NCBI GenBank assembly: GCA_965219005.1
Contig: CBDCMS010000002.1
Coordinates: 186,001-250,000 of the forward strand
Length of the DNA: 64,000 bases
Reading direction: 5' to 3'
Source of the DNA: CAUZIZ01 sp965219005
GTDB lineage: Bacteria > Acidobacteriota > UBA6911 > RPQK01 > JAJDTT01
Both the position numbers and the translations under genes were made by a program. A model generated the notes under the pieces. It saw nothing but the letters and a program-made list of their open reading frames with translations, was not told where the DNA came from and searched no databases. Shown piece by piece: positions 27,201 to 34,938 of this stretch (positions are counted from its first letter, which is position 1; the number at the start of each line of letters is the position of its first letter).

Positions 27201-27545
27201 CATCTCCACACCGCACTCGTGGAGAACCCCGCTCTCGCTGAGCTGGACCGAAACATTCAGACCCGTCTGTCCCCCCACCGTCGGCAGAAGGGCGTCCGGT
27301 CGTTCCCTCCTGATGATCTCAGCCACGTACTCCAGCGTCAGAGGCTCAACGTATGTCCGAGTTGCGAACTCGGGATCGGTCATGATTGTGGCGGGGTTGG
27401 AGTTGACGAGTACGACCTGGTATCCGTCGCTCATCAGGGCCTTGCAGGCCTGAGTCCCGGAGTAGTCAAATTCGCATGCCTGGCCAATCACGATTGGCCC
27501 CGATCCGATGATCAGGATTTTCTTCAGGTCATCTCGCTTGGGCAT
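24279..27545 (-). CDS. carB: Carbamoyl-phosphate synthase large subunit CarB
   Basis: CarB makes carbamoyl phosphate from bicarbonate, ammonia and 2 ATP for pyrimidine and arginine synthesis. The two homologous ATP-grasp halves are visible: KKILIIGSGPIVIGQACEFDYSG at the N-terminus and KIVILGSGPNRIGQGIEFDYCC at about residue 570. The C-terminal ~140 residues form the allosteric MGS-like domain (GVVFISVNERDK, NTPLGKES). I chose ATG 27545 (MPKRDDLKK); the GTG at 27569 lacks a well-placed SD. About 1,088 residues, full length. carA lies 141 bases upstream, separated by a palindromic element. Confidence 0.97.
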   Translation of the reverse strand: MPKRDDLKKILIIGSGPIVIGQACEFDYSGTQACKALMSDGYQVVLVNSNPATIMTDPEFATRTYVEPLTLEYVAEIIRRERPDALLPTVGGQTGLNVSVQLSESGVLHECGVEMIGAKLNAIRVAEDRRRFRAAIEEIGLEVPASGFANDLKEAAVILEQVGLPAVIRPSYTLGGTGGGIAFNNEEFEEIAGRGLQLSPIHEILIEESILGWKEFELEVMRDLNDNVVIICSIENFDPMGVHTGDSITVAPAQTLTDKEYQLMRDAAIQIIRRVGVETGGSNIQFAVNPDDGQMAVIEMNPRVSRSSALASKATGFPIAKIAAKLAVGYTLDEIPNDITLKTPASFEPTLDYVVVKIPRWNFEKFPEADDGLGTQMKSVGEVMAIGRTFREALLKGLRSLETGKIVAREATDPGRIREHLIRPNPSRIAYLSLAFREGYTIEEIFKLTTIDRWFLEQIERVVGMVQEFEKLDLSGVDRQQLLRAKREGVSDLWLSQILGSGKGDGLSQAPEDGVASAKLSEEDVMRYREKLGVVPVFKRVDTCAAEFESHTPYLYSSYEREDESDPTDRKKIVILGSGPNRIGQGIEFDYCCCHAAFALREEGYETIMINCNPETVSTDYDTSDRLYFEPLTFEDVMAVVRKENPVGVIVQLGGQTPLKLALKLFEAGVSIIGTSPKSIDLAEDREQFEALLKELDISRPDNGSAMSVEEARKVAERIGYPILVRPSYVLGGRAMAIIYDEASLEKYVRNAVEVSPEHPVLIDRFLEDAREYDVDALADGEQVVIGGIMEHIEEAGIHSGDSTSVLPPMVIEEEHLETMRDYTRRLGKALNVIGLMNVQFAVVEDRVYVLEVNPRASRTTPFVSKATGVPLAKLGARLMIGKTLSELGFNEDLKVTSCFVKTPVFPFAKFPGVDTILGPEMKSTGEVMGASDSFGYAYAKAQISAGNDLPKAGVVFISVNERDKRYVSSLSRDFQKLGFQLVATSGTALVLAQAGLEVESVYKVNEGRPNVVDLIKSKKIDLVVNTPLGKESFFDEKAIRRSCTQYNTPCITTLSGAAAAISAIRALQREEVQVKSLQEYHGISVEA

Positions 27546-27610
27546 GTCCCCACTTCGGAACCGGACCACGTTCGGGTTCCGGCAATCCTTCTCCTAGACT
27601 TGGTCTTGCC

Positions 27611-27689
27611 TAGTACGCTGCAACGCAGATTATGACGTCTTTGTGGCGAGCTCGACGGGTCGAGTCATAATCTGTGTTACAGCGTACTA
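27611..27689. repeat. 79-bp palindromic element, TAGTACGCTG family
   Basis: The terminal inverted repeats are 26 bp with two mismatches: TAGTACGCTGCAACGCAG... (27611-27636) against ...CTGTGTTACAGCGTACTA (27664-27689). The interior is only 27 bases. The last three bases give the carA stop codon (TAG on the minus strand), so the element reaches into the gene end. The element at 22605-22637 is a shorter relative. Confidence 0.8.
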
Positions 27690-28784
27690 GTTCGAGCGTC
27701 CCCGATACTCTCGCATCACATCCAGAAACTGATCGAATAGGTAGAGCGAGTCATGAGGACCAGGGGAAGCCTCTGGGTGGTACTGTACAGAAAACACCGG
27801 CAGCGATCGATGCCGGAATCCCTCCAGCGTTTGATCGTTCAGGTTCATATGAGTGAGTTCGATCTGACCATCGTCCAGCGACTCCGGATCCACGGCGAAA
27901 CCGTGGTTATGGGAGGTTATCTCGATCTTTCCCGAAATCAGGTTCTTGACGGGCTGGTTCCCCCCCCGATGCCCGAATTTAAGTTTATAGGTCTTTCCCC
28001 CCAGGGTTAGGCCCAGGAGTTGGTGCCCCAGACAGATCCCGAACAGCGGTCGCTTTCCTATTAGCTTCTTCAGGTTTTCGACAATGTAACCCAGCGGTTC
28101 CGGATCTCCCGGCCCATTCGACAGGAAGATGCCGTCTGGCTCGAGTCCCATGACATCTTCGGGCAGCGTCGTCGCCGGCACTACAGTTACATCGCATCCC
28201 CGAGCTGCCAGACAGCGCAGAATATTGTATTTGATGCCAAAGTCGTAGGCGACTACCCTGAAGCTGGGATTTTCTACGGGCCAAGTGTAGCGCCGCTCGG
28301 TGCTGACGGACCGAACATAATCGCTTCCTGCCATAGGCGGATGTTGCAGGACTCTCTCCTCCAGCTGTTCGCGAGTCGACTCGGACCCGGAAATGATGCC
28401 CCGCATCGCCCCTCTCTCGCGAATATGCCTGACCAGGGCGCGCGTATCGATATCTGATATTCCACCAACGCCGTGTTCCCGCAGATAATCGTCCAGGGTC
28501 TGCTCACCTCTCCAGTTCGAGAAGATAGGGCTACACTCCCGAACGACGAAACCCTCGACGAAGGGCCTGGCGGATTCCTGATCGTCACGGTTGGTTCCGT
28601 AGTTTCCGATCTCGGGCTGAGTCATCACTACGATCTGGCCGGCGTAAGAGGGGTCGGTGAGCACCTCTTGATAGCCGGTCATCGACGTGTTGAAGACGAC
28701 CTCCCCCAAAGCGTCCCCCTCAGCTCCGAAGGCAAGTCCTTCAAAACAGGTGCCATCTTCGAGACACAGCGTTGCTTTCCGCAA
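27687..28784 (-). CDS. carA: Carbamoyl-phosphate synthase small subunit CarA
   Basis: CarA is the glutaminase subunit supplying ammonia to CarB. The class I amidotransferase triad is visible: cysteine in FGICLGHQLLG and His/Glu in QYHPEASPGPHDS. I chose TTG 28784 (MRKATLCLEDGTCFEG) because GGGGAGA sits six bases upstream and it matches the usual family N-terminus. TTG 28811 would add nine residues. About 365 residues. The stop codon lies inside a palindromic repeat that separates carA from carB. Confidence 0.95.
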   Translation of the reverse strand: MRKATLCLEDGTCFEGLAFGAEGDALGEVVFNTSMTGYQEVLTDPSYAGQIVVMTQPEIGNYGTNRDDQESARPFVEGFVVRECSPIFSNWRGEQTLDDYLREHGVGGISDIDTRALVRHIRERGAMRGIISGSESTREQLEERVLQHPPMAGSDYVRSVSTERRYTWPVENPSFRVVAYDFGIKYNILRCLAARGCDVTVVPATTLPEDVMGLEPDGIFLSNGPGDPEPLGYIVENLKKLIGKRPLFGICLGHQLLGLTLGGKTYKLKFGHRGGNQPVKNLISGKIEITSHNHGFAVDPESLDDGQIELTHMNLNDQTLEGFRHRSLPVFSVQYHPEASPGPHDSLYLFDQFLDVMREYRGRSN

Positions 28785-28994
28785 AACGACTCTCCCCACC
28801 CAAAAAGACAACTCTCTCTTGGATCTAGAACGTTCTATCAGGACTCTCGGACGTTGAACCTACGCGCTCTGGCTGTGCCTTCCACTCCCTCGGGTGCCTC
28901 AAGACGCAGGCTAGCTGCTTGGAGTCTCGGTCGCAAGCCTTGCTCAGGGAGACCTCTACAGCACCTGGCAGCAGACGCACGTGGGGAATGCGGG

Positions 28995-29699
28995 CTAATC
29001 AATCATTCCCAGCTTTGCCAGCGGCCAGTAACGAAAGACCGCCTTACCAAATATCTGGGCTTCAGGGACAAACCCCCAGCTCCGACTGTCATTGCTCGAA
29101 CTGCGGTGGTCACCAAGCACAAAGTACTGGCGAAGCGGGACCTCGACGATGCGATGGAAGCTATCGTCGCGATATTCGGATCCCACATAAGGCTCACCCA
29201 GCCTCGTCCCATCGATATAGACGCTGCCCTTCCTGATCTCCACCCTGTCTCCAGGGAGTCCGATAACCCGTTTGATAAACGATTTACTGACGTCATTAGG
29301 GTACCAGAAAACAATGACGTCTCCTCGGTGGATCTCAGAAAAATGGTAGATGAACTTGCTGACGAAAATGCGCTCCTGGTCGGCGAGGTTGGGCTGCATG
29401 CTCGTCCCCTCGACCTTGACCGGCTGAACCACGAAAATCACGATTAGAACTGCCGCTAAGGCAGCGAAGAAGATGTCTCTTGCCCAGCCCCGAAGATCCT
29501 GAATAATTGAGTTCCAATCACGGGTCGAACCCGATTGGGAGGCGTGCGGAGGAAAATCCGAAAGCGTCGACGATCCGCGCTCCTCTAGCGTGACCAGAGG
29601 TGAATCCTGCCGCAGCATGGGCGGGTCCGACCGGGAGTCGCCCCCCCGGTTCTTAGACCGGACAGAGGCTTCGCCTGCATCTTCTTGAAACTCAACCAC
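28995..29699 (-). CDS. lepB: Signal peptidase I LepB
   Basis: This inner-membrane serine protease removes signal peptides from exported proteins. One clear transmembrane helix covers residues ~75-92 (IFFAALAAVLIVIFVVQPV). The catalytic Ser is S100 in VEGTSMQP and the general-base Lys is K143 in SFIKRVIGLPGD; GDHRSSSNDSRSWG is box E. The ~60 residues before the helix are hydrophilic and low in conservation, so the start (GTG 29699 or ATG 29618) is uncertain. Between frr and carA in the leftward run. Confidence 0.92.
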   Translation of the reverse strand: MVEFQEDAGEASVRSKNRGGDSRSDPPMLRQDSPLVTLEERGSSTLSDFPPHASQSGSTRDWNSIIQDLRGWARDIFFAALAAVLIVIFVVQPVKVEGTSMQPNLADQERIFVSKFIYHFSEIHRGDVIVFWYPNDVSKSFIKRVIGLPGDRVEIRKGSVYIDGTRLGEPYVGSEYRDDSFHRIVEVPLRQYFVLGDHRSSSNDSRSWGFVPEAQIFGKAVFRYWPLAKLGMID

Positions 29700-29831
29700 T
29701 ACTTAATTGATACCACAGTTGAGAAAACCAAGACAACCGCACCCTCGGCCGGTGGGCCACACCACCGGATCCTGCCACGAAAACGCGGAAAAGGCTCTGG
29801 ATCATTGAGGTGAGAACTTCAGCTGTAGAGA

Positions 29832-29917
29832 CGTGGCTGGTAGCGGTGGTCTCCAGACCGCCGTCCCGAGCCAAGGGCTCGAGAGAACAAGACTTCGACC
29901 CGGAGACCAAAGCCACG
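29832..29917. repeat. GGTCTCC hairpin repeat, copy 1
   Basis: CGTGGCT at 29832-29838 pairs with AGCCACG at 29911-29917, and GGTGGTCTCC pairs with GGAGACCAAA inside it. An inner stem is formed by GAGCC/GGGCTC. A second copy with the same layout is at 36809-36884. It sits in the 267-base gap between frr and lepB, which holds no gene. Confidence 0.75.
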
Positions 29918-29966
29918 TTTTAGCGAATGGAATTTCAGCCCTGTCCCGTCCCCGGACGCGCGACGG

Positions 29967-30524
29967 TCAGACCTCTAGAATTTCCATCTCCTTCTGTTTG
30001 GCTACGGTGTCGACCTTCTGAGTAAACTGGTTGGTCAGCGTTTGTGTCTCTTCCAGGCTTCGAGCCTCGTCGTCTTCCGAAATTTCTTTGTTCTTCACCA
30101 GCTTTTTCAGCTGTTCGTTCGCATCTCTACGGATATTACGAACCGCAACTTTGTGCTGTTCCGCGATTTTTCCCACATGTTTGGCCAGATCCTTCCGCCT
30201 CTCTTCGGTCAGCGGTGGGATTGGAATCCGAATGATTTGACCGTCATTCGAGGGATTGAGTCCCAGATCCGAGGCTCGAACAGCACGTTCTAGGCTTGCT
30301 ATCTGCGACGGATCCCAGGGTTGAACTGTAATCAGACTGGGGTCCGGAACATGCAGCGTCGCCAGTTGGTTCAGGGGCGTGAGCGTACCGTAATAGTCCA
30401 CTTGTACTTGATCCAGAATGTGTACGGAAGCACGCCCGGTGCGGATGGTGGTTAGCTCGCGCAAGAGATCGTCGATTGCCTTGTCCATTCTCCGGCGCGC
30501 GTCAGAGATCACTGCTTTGGTCAT
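29967..30524 (-). CDS. frr: Ribosome recycling factor
   Basis: RRF splits post-termination ribosomes together with EF-G. It is 185 residues with the classic RTGRAS motif near residue 28 (TTIRTGRASVHILDQ), the beta-domain segment YYGTLTPLNQLA, and the C-terminal helix RRDANEQLKKLVKNKEISEDDEAR. It follows pyrH by 64 bases in the conserved rpsB-tsf-pyrH-frr order. Confidence 0.97.
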   Translation of the reverse strand: MTKAVISDARRRMDKAIDDLLRELTTIRTGRASVHILDQVQVDYYGTLTPLNQLATLHVPDPSLITVQPWDPSQIASLERAVRASDLGLNPSNDGQIIRIPIPPLTEERRKDLAKHVGKIAEQHKVAVRNIRRDANEQLKKLVKNKEISEDDEARSLEETQTLTNQFTQKVDTVAKQKEMEILEV

Positions 30525-30588
30525 GTCACCTCCATCTGAACTACATCGCTGGCGAGGTCACTCCAACCGGGTAACTCTCCGACTGCCT

Positions 30589-31347
30589 CTAACGGGTGAT
30601 GATTGATCCAACCTTTTTCCCCAGGACGGCCGCCTTGATATTCCCTTCTTGGCGCAGATTAAACACGATAATCGGGAGGTCGTGATCCATACACAGGGAA
30701 ATGGCTGTGGTATCCATTACCTTCAGCCCCTTCTCGAGCACCTGAAAGTAAGTGAGACGTTCGAACAGCTTGGCCTGATCATTCTGAGATGGATCCGAGT
30801 CATAGACTCCGTCAACCTTCGTCCCCTTGAGTATCACCTCGGCTCTGATTTCCATGGCCCTTAAAGCAGCGGCTGTGTCGGTAGAAAAATAGGGGTTTCC
30901 AGTTCCTGCGGCGAAAATGACCACACGTTTTCTCTCAAGGTGTCGAACCGCCCGCCTGCGAATGAAGGGCTCGGCAACCTCAGCCATGTGGATAGCGCTC
31001 AACACCCGTGTATCGACGCCCTCTTGTTCAAGCGCACTCTGCAGGGCAAGTGAGTTGATGACCGTGGCGAGCATCCCCATGTAGTCGCCCGTCGCCCGGT
31101 CGAAGCCGGCTTCGCTGACCGCAACACCCCGAACGATGTTGCCTCCCCCCACAACGATTGAGATCTCGGAACCGAGACGCTGGACCTCTTTGATCTCACG
31201 CGCGATATTCGCCATCGCGGCGGAATCCACGCCGAATTCGGTTCGCCCTCCCAAGACCTCACCACTGAGCTTGATCAGGATCCTGGCGTAGCTCGGCCTT
31301 TGGAGTTCAACCGGCTCAACCGCAGGAACCTTGTTCTCCCGGGCCAA
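30589..31347 (-). CDS. pyrH: UMP kinase PyrH
   Basis: PyrH phosphorylates UMP to UDP. The amino-acid-kinase fold motifs are clear: RILIKLSGEVLGG, IVVGGGNIVRG, the FAAGTGNPYFSTDTAAALRA loop and DHDLPIIVFNL. I chose TTG 31347 (MARENKVPAVEP) because AGGAGG lies just upstream; TTG 31368 is possible. A ~20-residue N-terminal extension precedes the core. Part of the rpsB-tsf-pyrH-frr cluster. Confidence 0.95.
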   Translation of the reverse strand: MARENKVPAVEPVELQRPSYARILIKLSGEVLGGRTEFGVDSAAMANIAREIKEVQRLGSEISIVVGGGNIVRGVAVSEAGFDRATGDYMGMLATVINSLALQSALEQEGVDTRVLSAIHMAEVAEPFIRRRAVRHLERKRVVIFAAGTGNPYFSTDTAAALRAMEIRAEVILKGTKVDGVYDSDPSQNDQAKLFERLTYFQVLEKGLKVMDTTAISLCMDHDLPIIVFNLRQEGNIKAAVLGKKVGSIITR

Positions 31348-31411
31348 GTCCCCTCCTGTTTCGCCCAATCGGATGTGGAACGCCTTTTTCGGTCAGCCAA
31401 AGAAGCGTGAG

Positions 31412-32011
31412 CTACGCTTCTTCTCCAACTTTGAATCGGCAAAAACGGCGAACAGTGATGTTCTCTTTCAGGGTGGCAATCTTTGCTTTGATCAGATCTT
31501 CGACCGAAACCGAAGGGTCTTTTACAAAGGGCTGCTCGTAGAGGCAAACTTCCGAATAATGCTTCTGCAGTTTGCCGTCGACGATCTTACCGACAACGTG
31601 TTCGGGCCGCCCAGAATTCGACGCCTGCTTCAAATAGATTTCCTTTTCCGCGTCGACCTCGTCCTTCCCAATATCATCACGATGCACATAAAGGGGGTTG
31701 GATGCAGCGACCTGCATGGCAAGATCTCTGACCAGGCCCTGAAAATCTTCCGTTCGGGCAACAAAGTCAGTCTCGCAATTGACCTCAACCAGCACGGCCA
31801 GCTTTCCCCCCGCGTGGGTATAGTGTCCCACGATACCTTCATGGGTGGCACGACCCGACTTCTTCTGGGCCGCGGCCAAACCCTTTTCTCGCAGAATCGA
31901 AACGGCTCGGTCAACGGCACCATCGGCTTCGGTCAAAGCTCGCTTACAGTCCATCATGCCTGCGCCGGTTCTCTCCCTGAGAGATTTAACCTGATCCGCT
32001 GTAATCGCCAT
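31412..32011 (-). CDS. tsf: Translation elongation factor Ts
   Basis: EF-Ts is the nucleotide exchange factor for EF-Tu. It has the N-terminal UBA-like helices with VKSLRERTGAGMMDCKRAL and the core KLAVLVEVNCETDFVAR. At 199 residues it is the short form lacking one of the two core subdomains of the E. coli protein. It starts 18 bases beyond the TGA at 32029-32031 that would end the in-frame tail of rpsB, which supports the idea that rpsB originally extended to that point. Confidence 0.95.
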   Translation of the reverse strand: MAITADQVKSLRERTGAGMMDCKRALTEADGAVDRAVSILREKGLAAAQKKSGRATHEGIVGHYTHAGGKLAVLVEVNCETDFVARTEDFQGLVRDLAMQVAASNPLYVHRDDIGKDEVDAEKEIYLKQASNSGRPEHVVGKIVDGKLQKHYSEVCLYEQPFVKDPSVSVEDLIKAKIATLKENITVRRFCRFKVGEEA

Positions 32012-32028
32012 GAACCCTCGTTACGCTT

Positions 32029-32470
32029 TCAACCTTTGGCCTCGGCCGCCTTCTTGGAAGCCTTGCGTGGAGCCGCTTTCGCGGATGCACTTCCCTTTGC
32101 CTGAGCCGACTTCTTGGTCGTCGTCTCAGCCGTCTTGGCCTTGGTAGAAGTGGTTGCCGTTTCTTTCTTTGCTTCCTTCTTGGTCGGCTTCGGCGCCTTC
32201 TTCGGTGCGGCTTTTGTCTCGGACTTCGCCTTAGCCTCAGGCTTCGCCTCTACCTTGGCTTTCGGTTTCGCCTCTACCTTGGCCTCCGGTTTCGCCTCTA
32301 CCTTGGCTTCCGGCTTCGCCTCTACCTTGGCCTCCGGTTTTGCCTCTACCTTGGCTTCCGGTTTCGCCTCTGCCTTGGCTTGCGGTTTTGCCTCTACCTT
32401 GGCTTCCGGTTTCGCCTCTGCTTCCGGTTTCGCCTCTGCCTTGGCTTGCGGTTTCGCCTCTACCTTGGCC
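32029..32470 (-). pseudogene. rpsB: Displaced C-terminal tail frame of rpsB (H1-histone-like)
   Basis: Without the extra base near 32469, the rpsB frame runs on to TGA at 32029-32031, giving a protein of about 416 residues. The displaced part continues the KPEAKVEA repeats and then becomes strongly basic (KAAPKKAPKPTKKEAKKET, then KAAPRKASKKAAEAKG). This resembles histone H1/AlgP-like tails. Codon use continues the repeat, and the stop falls just 18 bases before tsf, consistent with the original gene end. Confidence 0.7.
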
Positions 32471-33280
32471 TTCCGGTTTCGCCTCTACCTTGGCTTGCGG
32501 TTTCGCCTCTACCTTGGCTTCCGGTTTCGCCTCTACCTTGGCCTCCGGTTTCGCCTTTGCCTTGGCATCCTCCGCTGCCTCGACCTTCTGCGCCTCGAAA
32601 AGGCCTCGCCCTGCCAGAACGGCATCGGCCGCGGTCGCAGAGAACAGCCTCACCGCCCGCAGAGCATCATCGTTGCCCGGAATGACGTAATCCACATAGT
32701 CGGGATCGCCGTTGGTATCCACTACGGCTATGATGGGAATATTCAGCTTAGAGGCTTCCTGCACTGCGATCGACTCTCGGTTCGAGTCGACCACGAAGAG
32801 GGCATCGGGCAGCCGATCCATGTCCCTGATTCCACGCAGGTTCTTCTCGAGCTTCTTGCGCTCGCGCTCCAAACGGGCGACTTCCTTCTTCGACAGCTTC
32901 TCATAGAAGCCATCGGCCCGCTTCTCTTCCAGGTCTTTGTAGCGTTTGATGCTGTTTCGGACGGTCACGAAGTTCGTAAGCAGCCCCCCCAACCAACGGT
33001 TGTTCACATAGTACATCCCGCAGCGCTGGGCTTCTTCAGAGATCGATTCCTGAGCCTGCCTCTTGGTTCCCACAAACAGGATGGTCTTGCCCCTCGACGA
33101 CATATCGGTAAGGAACTCTACCGCCTCTTTGAAGAGTTTGAGTGTCGTCTGGAGATCGACGATGTGAATTCCGTTTCGCTGGCCAAAGATGTAGGGTTTC
33201 ATCTTCGGATTCCAGCGGCGGGTCTGGTGTCCGAAATGGACCCCCGCTTCCAACAACTGTTTAATCGAGATCGCGCTCAA
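32237..33280 (-). CDS. rpsB: 30S ribosomal protein bS2 (uS2) with repeat tail, frameshifted
   Basis: RpsB is a structural protein of the small subunit. Residues 1-~235 are a normal S2 (KQLLEAGVHFGHQTRRWNPKMKPYIFG, LFVGTKRQAQ, NNRWLGGLLTNF, LPDALFVVD, IPGNDDALRA). After that comes an alanine/lysine/proline/glutamate repeat (unit KPEAKVEA). At 32469-32470 one extra base (GGCC where every other repeat has GGC then TTCC) moves the frame. The open frame therefore ends with glycine/arginine/glutamine-rich GQGRGETAS-type residues and stops at 32237. The alternative frame stays open to 32029. Either a sequencing/assembly slip in a repeat or a real length variant. Confidence 0.93.
   Translation of the reverse strand: MSAISIKQLLEAGVHFGHQTRRWNPKMKPYIFGQRNGIHIVDLQTTLKLFKEAVEFLTDMSSRGKTILFVGTKRQAQESISEEAQRCGMYYVNNRWLGGLLTNFVTVRNSIKRYKDLEEKRADGFYEKLSKKEVARLERERKKLEKNLRGIRDMDRLPDALFVVDSNRESIAVQEASKLNIPIIAVVDTNGDPDYVDYVIPGNDDALRAVRLFSATAADAVLAGRGLFEAQKVEAAEDAKAKAKPEAKVEAKPEAKVEAKPQAKVEAKPEGQGRGETASQGRGETGSRGETGSQGRGKTASQGRGETGSQGRGKTGGQGRGEAGSQGRGETGGQGRGETESQGRGEA
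32240..32570. repeat. Tandem ~24-bp repeats within rpsB
   Basis: About a dozen imperfect direct repeats of GCCTCTACCTTGGCTTCCGGTTTC (24 bases, variants with TGCCTTGGCTTGC). They encode the KPEAKVEA unit. One unit is shortened and one has an inserted base. A replication-slippage-prone tract of this kind explains length and frame variation. Confidence 0.85.
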
Positions 33281-33295
33281 GCAACCCCCTCTCGC

Positions 33296-33709
33296 CTATC
33301 GCTTGGAGAATTGGAATCGCTTGCGAGCACCTGGCTGGCCATACTTCTTTCGCTCCTTGATCCGCTCGTCTCGCCTCAAGAAACCGGGTTTCTTAAGGAC
33401 CGCACGCAGCTCAGGGTCGTACCTGAGGAGAGCCCGAGATATGCCCAGGCGAATCGCCCCTGCCTGCCCTGTATACCCCCCGCCTTTGACGTTCACATAG
33501 ACATCAAACTTGTCTGCATTCTCTGTTTCCTGAAGGGGCTGACTGACGATGGTTCGCTGCGTCGCGTGCTTGAAATACTCTTGAACGTCCACATGGTTTA
33601 CGACAATCTGACCGCTGCCGGGTATGAGGAACACCCGTGCGGTGGCCATCTTCCGCTTGCCGGTACCATAGTATTGAACCTTCTCCAGGACCGTCTCTCC
33701 ACTTTCCAT
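33296..33709 (-). CDS. rpsI: 30S ribosomal protein uS9
   Basis: This small-subunit protein's C-terminal tail reaches the P-site tRNA. It has YYGTGKRKMATARVFL at the N-terminus, GGGYTGQAGAIRLGISRALL mid-protein and the invariant end RKKYGQPGARKRFQFSKR. ATG 33709 is chosen; in-frame TTG 33718 and GTG 33715 are alternatives. It lies directly after rplM, as in most bacteria. Confidence 0.96.
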   Translation of the reverse strand: MESGETVLEKVQYYGTGKRKMATARVFLIPGSGQIVVNHVDVQEYFKHATQRTIVSQPLQETENADKFDVYVNVKGGGYTGQAGAIRLGISRALLRYDPELRAVLKKPGFLRRDERIKERKKYGQPGARKRFQFSKR

Positions 33710-33719
33710 GATCACCAAT

Positions 33720-34151
33720 TCAAATTGCTAGCGGTTCCGGCTTCTGGGCGTCGTGGGGATGCTCGTCGCCCCCATAGACCTTCAGCTTGCTGAGCATCTT
33801 CTTCCCCAACTTGTTCTTTGGGAGCATGCCGCGGACGGCAAGTCTGATGACGCGCTCAGGGCGCTTTTCAAGAAGCTCGTGCGCCGAGGTCTCTTTCAAC
33901 CCCCCCGGATAGCCGCTATGTGAATAGTAGGTTTTCTGAGTCCTCTTCTTACCCGTGAGCCTGACCTTGCCAGCGTTCACTACGATGACGAAATCACCCG
34001 TGTCGAGGAAGTCAGTATACCACGCCTTATTCTTGCCCATGAGGATCATCGCTATCCTCGTTGCGAGGCGACCCAGGACCTGATCCTGGGCATCGACGAC
34101 GAACCACTTCTTCTCCGCATCCGCCTTCGGTAGAAATGTCTTGCTTGCCAT
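33720..34151 (-). CDS. rplM: 50S ribosomal protein uL13
   Basis: This early-assembly large-subunit protein has WFVVDAQDQVLGRLATRIAMILMGKNK, the TGKKRTQKTYYSHSGYPGGLKE motif and the VRGMLPKNKLGKKMLSKLKVY end. The frame is open to 34376, but the family start is MASKTFLPKADAEKKW at 34151. The additional upstream residues belong to an unrelated reverse-transcriptase remnant. Confidence 0.96.
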   Translation of the reverse strand: MASKTFLPKADAEKKWFVVDAQDQVLGRLATRIAMILMGKNKAWYTDFLDTGDFVIVVNAGKVRLTGKKRTQKTYYSHSGYPGGLKETSAHELLEKRPERVIRLAVRGMLPKNKLGKKMLSKLKVYGGDEHPHDAQKPEPLAI

Positions 34152-34236
34152 GGCTACACTCATCCACTGCCAACGAGAACGTGCAAAGTTACCGAAACTT
34201 CTTCCTCCTGTCAAGAATCCATGGCCTTTAAGGGCG

Positions 34237-34376
34237 CGACACGAAAGAACCGCGCCTTGGGCAACTCCGGCTTCCGGAACCCATTCACGCATCTCTTCCA
34301 TTGTCCCCTGATTCAGAAACCTCTCAACCAGGCCCCACACACGCGGGTAGGCAACGCCGGCAATCGGATTCCCCAT
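34237..34376 (-). pseudogene. Reverse-transcriptase remnant (group II intron type), fragment 1
   Basis: In the frame upstream of rplM, the residues IAGVAYPRVWGLVERFLNQG followed by TMEEMREWVPEAGVAQGAVLS read as the RT region before and including the conserved 'GxPQGxxxSPLL' motif. That motif is degraded here to GVAQGAVLSCR. No palm motif (YxDD) follows on this strand; the frame enters the rplM leader. This is a short relic about 45 residues long. Confidence 0.6.
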
Positions 34377-34435
34377 TCCACTTCGCAGCTCAGTCCGGCC
34401 TCCGGCCGAGAGAGCGGGGTGGCCTCTTCTGGGAA

Positions 34436-34845
34436 TCAGATCGGGGGATTCCAGGGGGCTGCCCCCTGAGTCCGATCATCGGAGCCTTCTTCTGGGCTGA
34501 GCTGGACCAGCGGCTGGAGGGCACGGGGTTGTTCTACGTCCGCTTCATGGATGACATCCTGGTGCTCGCACCCACGCGCTGGAAGTTGCGCAAGGCAGTG
34601 CGAGTCCTCAACCAGGTGCTGTCCTTGCTGGGGCTGGACAAGCACCCGGAGAAGACCTTCATCGGACGCATCGAGAGGGGATTTGGTATCCTGGGCTACC
34701 ACTTCGGCACCGAAGGGCTGAGCGTGGCCCGGAAGACCCTGGAGCGATTCGTCCAGCGTGCAACCCGGCTTTATGAGCAGGAGCCTTCACGGCTTCGGGA
34801 ATACGCAGGAGTGTGGTTTCGGTGGGTCTGTGCCGGTGTTGGCGG
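34436..34845 (+). pseudogene. Reverse-transcriptase remnant, fragment 2 (palm/thumb)
   Basis: The translation reads GIPGGCPLSPIIGAFFWAEL, then YVRFMDDILVLAPTRWKL with the catalytic FMDD motif, then KHPEKTFIGRIERGFGILGYHF and a closing segment YEQEPSRLREYAGVWFRWV. These match the second half of group-II-intron-like reverse transcriptases. No fingers domain precedes it in any frame of this strand, and it is headless. It is oriented opposite to fragment 1, about 60 bases away, so the two come from different or rearranged elements. Confidence 0.75.
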
Positions 34846-34938
34846 GTGTGATTTTCGGTATCCCGTTCTATCCTTATTTGTTTGTGGGTGGTGGCGATTC
34901 CTCTGGTCCGCGAGGGGGGGAGCCCACCCAGGCGGAGA

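Noticed and set aside
32114..33793. A 559-residue plus-strand open frame with Ala/Ser/Gly/Phe repeats
   Set aside because: It is antisense to rpsB and rpsI; its repeats are the mirror of the rpsB tail repeats.
34152..34376. N-terminal extension of ribosomal protein L13 to residue 218
   Set aside because: L13 normally begins MASKTFLP; the additional residues are reverse-transcriptase-like and unrelated.
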